DNA of 64,000 bases from contig CM073594.1 in the NCBI GenBank assembly GCA_037074705.1, forward strand, positions 59,640,509 through 59,704,508, read 5' to 3'. Made by a program: the position numbers and the translations under genes. Shown here one piece after another: positions 59,733-64,000 of the stretch (positions within the stretch are counted from its first letter, which is position 1; each line of letters begins with the position of its first letter). The notes below the pieces were generated by a model, which saw only the letters and a program-made list of their open reading frames with translations, was not told where the DNA came from and searched no databases. This DNA comes from Zhengitettix transpicula (taxonomy: Eukaryota; Arthropoda; Insecta; Orthoptera; Tetrigidae).

Positions 59733-59815
59733 AACATACAAATATACAAATATACAAACATACAAACATACAAACATACAAACATACAAATATACAAACA
59801 TACAAACATACATAA
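59733..59815 (-). repeat. Short 8-bp tandem array (about 10 units)
   Basis: AAACATAC/AAATATAC units, the minor counterpart of the large array at 61.7 kb. It lies just inside a second Helitron 5' end. Confidence 0.92.
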
Positions 59816-60420
59816 ATACACTCATTTTTATTTATAAAATTAAACGTCGTTATTAATGGAAACAACATCGGTTAAAATAGTATGAACAACACCACCCCTC
59901 AATCTGCTACTTTACGGTGGTGGAAAGGGTTGAATTTTTACTCATAACACATCGGTAGAAACACTATAAATCTAGTTTACCCATAAACACATAACATTTG
60001 GGCAGTTTTAGAATAATAGACAATTCTCACCCCCAGCCCTAAGCAAGCTCACCACTAATGTCTAAAGGGATTTATATTTTCAACAACATCCCTTGAAATA
60101 GTATTCACGTAATTCTCCTCCACGAACGCGCAAGAACTGACTATTTATCTCCCCTTCCAACCCCCACCCTTTCGGGTTAAATGGGCAATTAAAAATATTT
60201 ATCCGAAGTAAACTCACTGACATCCGTAACCTTCGATTTGACTCCAAACTCGGTTGTATTCGCGTTATTTTTCTATAAAGCAACTCCACCCCAAACCCTA
60301 AGGGTGCCCTTTTCCCAGGGCGTAGGAGATGAATATTATATTCAGATAACATCGGTAGAAACACAATCAATATCTTTGACCCCGAAAATATTTATCAAAA
60401 TCTAATACCTGCTGTTTCAG

Positions 60421-61700
60421 CATGTTTAAGGATTTCAACCCCCGTCCACCCCCGCTTCTGGGGTTGGTAGACGCGTCTCACCCCGACAGTGTTGTTTTCC
60501 TGGTCGCAAAGAACCCGTGTACGAAATTTGGTGAAATTTGCTCCAGCGGTAAAGATTTGTATTCTCCACCCCAAACGCTAGGGGTTCTTTTTTCCCAGGC
60601 TGTAGAGGTTAAAAATTATATTCAGATATCATCAGTGGAAGCACTATAAATATCTTTGACCCCTAAAAATATTTATCCGACTGAAATATCGACTGTTTTA
60701 GCATGTTCCAATATTTCCACCCCCGTCCATCCCCGCTTCTGGGGGTGGTAGGCGCGTCTCACCCCGACAGTGTTGTTTTCCTGGTCGCAAAGAACCCGTG
60801 TACGAAATTTAATGAAATTTTCTCCAGCGGTGTAGATTTGTACTCTCCACCCCAAACGCTAGGGGTGCTCTTTCCCCAGGGTGTAGAGGTTGAAAATTAT
60901 ATTCAGATATCATCAGTGGAAAGACTATAATAAATATCTTTGACCCCTAAAAATATTTATCCGACTGAAATATCGACTGTTTTAGCATGTTCAAATATTT
61001 CCACCCCCGTCCACCCCCGCTTCTGGGGGTGGTAGGCGCGTCTCACCCCGACAGTGTTGTTTTCCTGGTCGCAAAGAACCCGTGTACGAAATTTGGTGAA
61101 ATTTGCTCCAGCAGTGTAGATTTGTACTCTCCACCCCAAACGCTAGGGGTGCTCTTTCCCCAGGGTGTAGAGGTTGAAAATTATATTCAGATATCATCAG
61201 TGGAAAGACTATAAATATCTTTGACCCCTAAAAATATTTATCCGACTGAAATATCGACTGTTTTAGCATGTTCTAATATTTCCACCCCCGTTCACCCCCG
61301 CTTCAGGGGGTGGTAGGCGCGTCTCACCCCGACAGTGTTGTTTTCCTGGTCACAAAGATCACGTGAACGAAGTTTGGTGAAATTTGCTCCACCAGTATAG
61401 ATTTGTATTCTCCACCCCAAACGCTAGGGGTGCTCTTTTCCCAGGGTGTAGGGGATGATAATTATATTCAGAAAACATCAGTAGAAACACCATCAATATC
61501 TTGGACCCCTAAAAATTATTATCCGACTAAAATATCGGCTTTTTTAGCATGTTTAAATATTTCAACCCCCGTGAATCCCCGCTTCTGGGGGTGGTAGACA
61601 TGTCTCACCCCGACAGTGTTTGTTTCCTGGTCGTAAAGAACACGTGTACGAAATTTGGTGAAATTTGCTCTACCGGTGTAGATTTGTATAACGAACATAC
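60421..61700 (-). repeat. 281-284-bp tandem array (four full units plus a partial)
   Basis: Unit landmark CATGTT following TTTTAGC falls at 60421, 60702, 60986, 61267 and 61548, giving periods of 281, 284, 281 and 281. The 284-bp unit has a 3-base addition near 60927. Units are nearly identical, so the amplification is recent. Each carries CCCCCGCTTCTGGGGGTGG and CCTGGTCGCAAAGAAC. Open frames in it repeat with the units and change between them, so they are not genes. Confidence 0.9.
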
Positions 61701-62482
61701 AAATATACAAACATACAAACATACAAACATACAAACATACAAACATACAAACATACAAACATACAAACATACAAACATACAAACATACAAACATACAAAC
61801 ATACAAACATACAAACATACAAACATACAAACATACAAACATACAAACATACAAACATACAAACATACAAACATACAAACATACAAACATACAAACATAC
61901 AAACATACAAACATACAAACATACAAACATACAAACATACAAACATACAAACATACAAACATACAAACATACAAACATACAAACATACAAACATACAAAC
62001 ATACAAACATACAAACATACAAACATACAAACATACAAACATACAAACATACAAACATACAAACATACAAACATACAAACATACAAACATACAAACATAC
62101 AAACATACAAACATACAAACATACAAACATACAAACATACAAACATACAAACATACAAACATACAAACATACAAACATACAAACATACAAACATACAAAC
62201 ATACAAACATACAAACATACAAACATACAAACATACAAACATACAAACATACAAACATACAAACATACAAACATACAAACATACAAACATACAAACATAC
62301 AAACATACAAACATACAAACATACAAACATACAAACATACAAACATACAAACATACAAACATACAAACATACAAACATACAAACATACAAACATACAAAC
62401 ATACAAACATACAAACATACAAACATACAAACATACAAACATACAAACATACAAACATACAAACATACAAACAAACATACAT
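61693..62482 (-). repeat. Large 8-bp tandem array, about 97 units of AAACATAC
   Basis: Almost perfectly uniform. The first full unit is AAATATAC at 61701, then AAACATAC repeats in step to 62468, then one 4-base slip (AAAC) and a last unit. An 8-bp unit free of stop codons keeps several frames open on both strands (FVCLYVCM or NIQTYKHT), which explains the ~300-codon frames here; none is a gene. Confidence 0.97.
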
Positions 62483-62504
62483 ACACTCTTTTTTATTTAT
62501 AAGA

Positions 62505-63235
62505 TAAAACGCAAGAGTGGACGGTTTAAAAAATTTAAAATGACGTAAATTTTTCAAATGTTTTATTTTCTACGATATGAGCATCAGTTAAAAATAATGT
62601 GAGTGAAACCAACCGTTTTCTGACATTGCTACATTCGTTGAGGTATTTCAAAATGCAGCCGATTGTCAAAAATGTTATTTTGCTCTTGATTTTCTAATTT
62701 CGTATCTTCTGAGAACTCAAACTGGTTTGAACATATTTTTTCTTAATTTTGATTTTAATTTAGGACGCCCGAGTGCCTAAATTAATGTTTATTTAACGTA
62801 TGTAGTAAGTTATCTGACTTTTTATGTTTCATACAAGATTTAAAGAAGCAACCCTGAGACAATTTCAATTTTTCGAAGGTTATATTTAAATTTAACTGTT
62901 ATTTTGGCCAGAATCATGTCTTTTCACTCCTATAAAATTTCAGATAAACCATAGAATCAATTAGTTTTTTAAATAATTTTATTGTTTGAATGCCTCTGAA
63001 AAAATATTTAGGAATTTAAATTAAAAGATCAAGAAGTTGGGGATGTATAAGGGTTGCTTCTATAAATCATTTTTTAAGCTTTTATGTCATAAGAAACGAA
63101 TAAAAGGTGTCGTGCATTGTGATTGGTTTTTATTTTCAAAATTATTTGGAATAACAGACGAATATATTTTTACGAGACACCCAAACCGTCTGTTTAAATT
63201 TTTATCTAAGATTCTGGTACCCGAAAAGCGATGAT
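62505..63235. other. Unassigned AT-rich sequence
   Basis: No supported feature. The short frame at 63037-63234 has no domain. Confidence 0.4.
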
Positions 63236-63830
63236 TGAGTCACCGAAATTTGGGAGTGGTTATTTGGGACTTTTCGGACTTTGGCCGAGCAGCCTGGGGG
63301 GGGGGGTTGCCAACCCTTGAACTGTGAAACGTGTTTGCAACTTTGCGGCTGCGAGGTAGAGTAGTTTGCCACCACGGCGTTATTAGCTACAGCAGATGGT
63401 TGTTTGCAGAACCTTTGTTCCGGAGGAGAACATGAATCTCGTCGTCCGCCGTGAGAAATTACCGCGGTTTGGACAGCAGCAACCCTGATTGATTACAGCC
63501 AAGCTTCTCCCCCTCCCCCCCTCGTTCATCCTCAACATCGCCGCCGCAGAAACGTGCTAATATGGTGCCATATTTTAGATGCAGCTGTCGTCGTGGTGTA
63601 TTTCCTCGTAGCTCTGTGTATGAACTTTCCTACAGTCGGATAGAGTGGGGAAAAGTGGTTCGATTCAACGAATTGAGGAGACTGATTCCTCGAAGTTGGC
63701 CGAGCTCTTTCAGTTCGAGGACTCTCTCTCCCTCGAGGGGGTTTCATGGCTTGCAATCAGCTGCTAATAACAATGGATTCCCTGGGATAACGAAGATTTC
63801 AGCTACGGGCATAAATTAAGCGTTTCCCCG
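63236..63830. promoter_or_regulatory. GC-balanced island with PBX/HOX-like site
   Basis: TGATTGATTA at 63486-63495 fits a PBX(Exd)/HOX composite site. An 11-base G run lies at 63296-63306. Overlapping frames on opposite strands at 63532-63819 have no domain. Possible regulatory or conserved non-coding DNA; motif evidence only. Confidence 0.27.
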
Positions 63831-64000
63831 ATATTTTAAAATAGTAACCATTTTACAGTTAAAATTATTTACGTAAAATTAATTACAAGAAAACTGACAT
63901 TATAATAAACCCTTAAATTATTATCAAACTTTTCACATTCAGATTAATTTCATTTGAATATACATCAGGACAGATATACTCCTAAAGTATTACATACCAA

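Larger units (their letters stand above)
58226..62504 (-). mobile_element. Large non-autonomous Helitron with internal tandem expansions (4.28 kb)
   Basis: On the minus strand it begins at 62504 with TCTTATAAATAAAAAAG after an A and ends at 58226 with the hairpin CTCGG GCAACG CCGGG followed by CAGCTAG and a T. The last ~45 bases are almost identical to those of the Helitron at 37715-38492, confirming one family. The interior is made of variants of one module: a 311-bp duplication at 58.8-59.5 kb, a 281-284-bp array at 60.4-61.7 kb and two (TTTGTATG)n arrays. A second 5'-like end (T/C-mutated, at 59839 minus) shows that two units are concatenated. There is no Rep/helicase, so any movement would need an autonomous partner. 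Confidence 0.83.

Noticed and set aside
59552..59868. Membrane-like protein frames (YVCMFVCLY)
   Set aside because: Same 8-bp repeat effect as the larger array.
60422..61597. Repeated 75-codon frames (FLVAKNPCTKFGEIC...)
   Set aside because: They recur once per 281-bp Helitron unit and differ at both ends; they are non-coding tandem repeats.
61693..62482. CRISPR-like or minisatellite array
   Set aside because: There are no spacers; the unit is 8 bp and uniform, in a eukaryotic transposon.
61519..62557. Open frames of about 290-319 codons on both strands
   Set aside because: They are produced by an 8-bp repeat without stop codons (FVCLYVCM or NIQTYKHT), not by a gene.

Overview
This window looks like AT-rich, gene-poor nuclear DNA from an arthropod, most likely an insect. 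No gene with a host function could be supported: there is no long intact reading frame and no run of exons. Most open frames are short chance frames, or they are open because the DNA is a simple repeat. What can be read is a dense, layered record of transposable elements. The insect reading rests on the mix of families (mariner, Penelope-like elements with GIY-YIG endonuclease, CR1/Jockey-type non-LTR elements, ATAT-targeting Gypsy-like LTRs, rolling-circle Helitrons). The species cannot be named from the sequence.

Layout. 0.1-1.4 kb: a repeat family called R1 here, split by a solo-LTR-like element with a 4-bp target duplication. 1.9-3.6 kb: a non-LTR reverse transcriptase pseudogene. 5.2-7.5 kb: R1, an antisense RT fragment and a second solo LTR. 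8-9.1 kb: an inverted pair of Penelope/hammerhead-type termini and a tRNA-like SINE piece. 11.1-12.8 kb: a GIY-YIG relic and a full-length but stop-ridden mariner with both terminal repeats. 17.4 kb and 38.7 kb: two clearer GIY-YIG relics. 19.4-20.0 kb: another RT relic. 21.9-25.4 kb: a hammerhead-like pair, a second mariner relic interrupted by a 131-bp insertion, and a third solo LTR. 27-31 kb: R1, a diverged AT satellite and a perfect 36-bp hairpin. 37.7-38.5 kb: a short Helitron. 39.6-40.9 kb: a fourth solo LTR. 43.6-48.8 kb: a cluster of R1 copies and a GC-rich tandem duplication. 50.5-51.8 kb: a fifth solo LTR and another inverted hammerhead-like pair. 58.2-62.5 kb: a 4.3-kb Helitron swollen by internal tandem arrays, including about 97 copies of an 8-bp unit.

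Between the elements lie islands of more balanced base composition (for example 9.3-9.7, 42.0-42.7, 56.0-56.7 and 63.2-63.8 kb). They have no convincing coding content but carry POU, homeodomain or PBX/HOX-like motifs. They may be conserved non-coding or regulatory DNA of a large developmental locus; that is inference only.

The most interesting signals are the repeated outward-facing inverted pairs of hammerhead-ribozyme-like termini, the Helitron tandem expansions, the ATAT-targeting LTR family with repeated tRNA-Lys primer-site motifs, the nested insertion in mariner, and the perfect hairpin.
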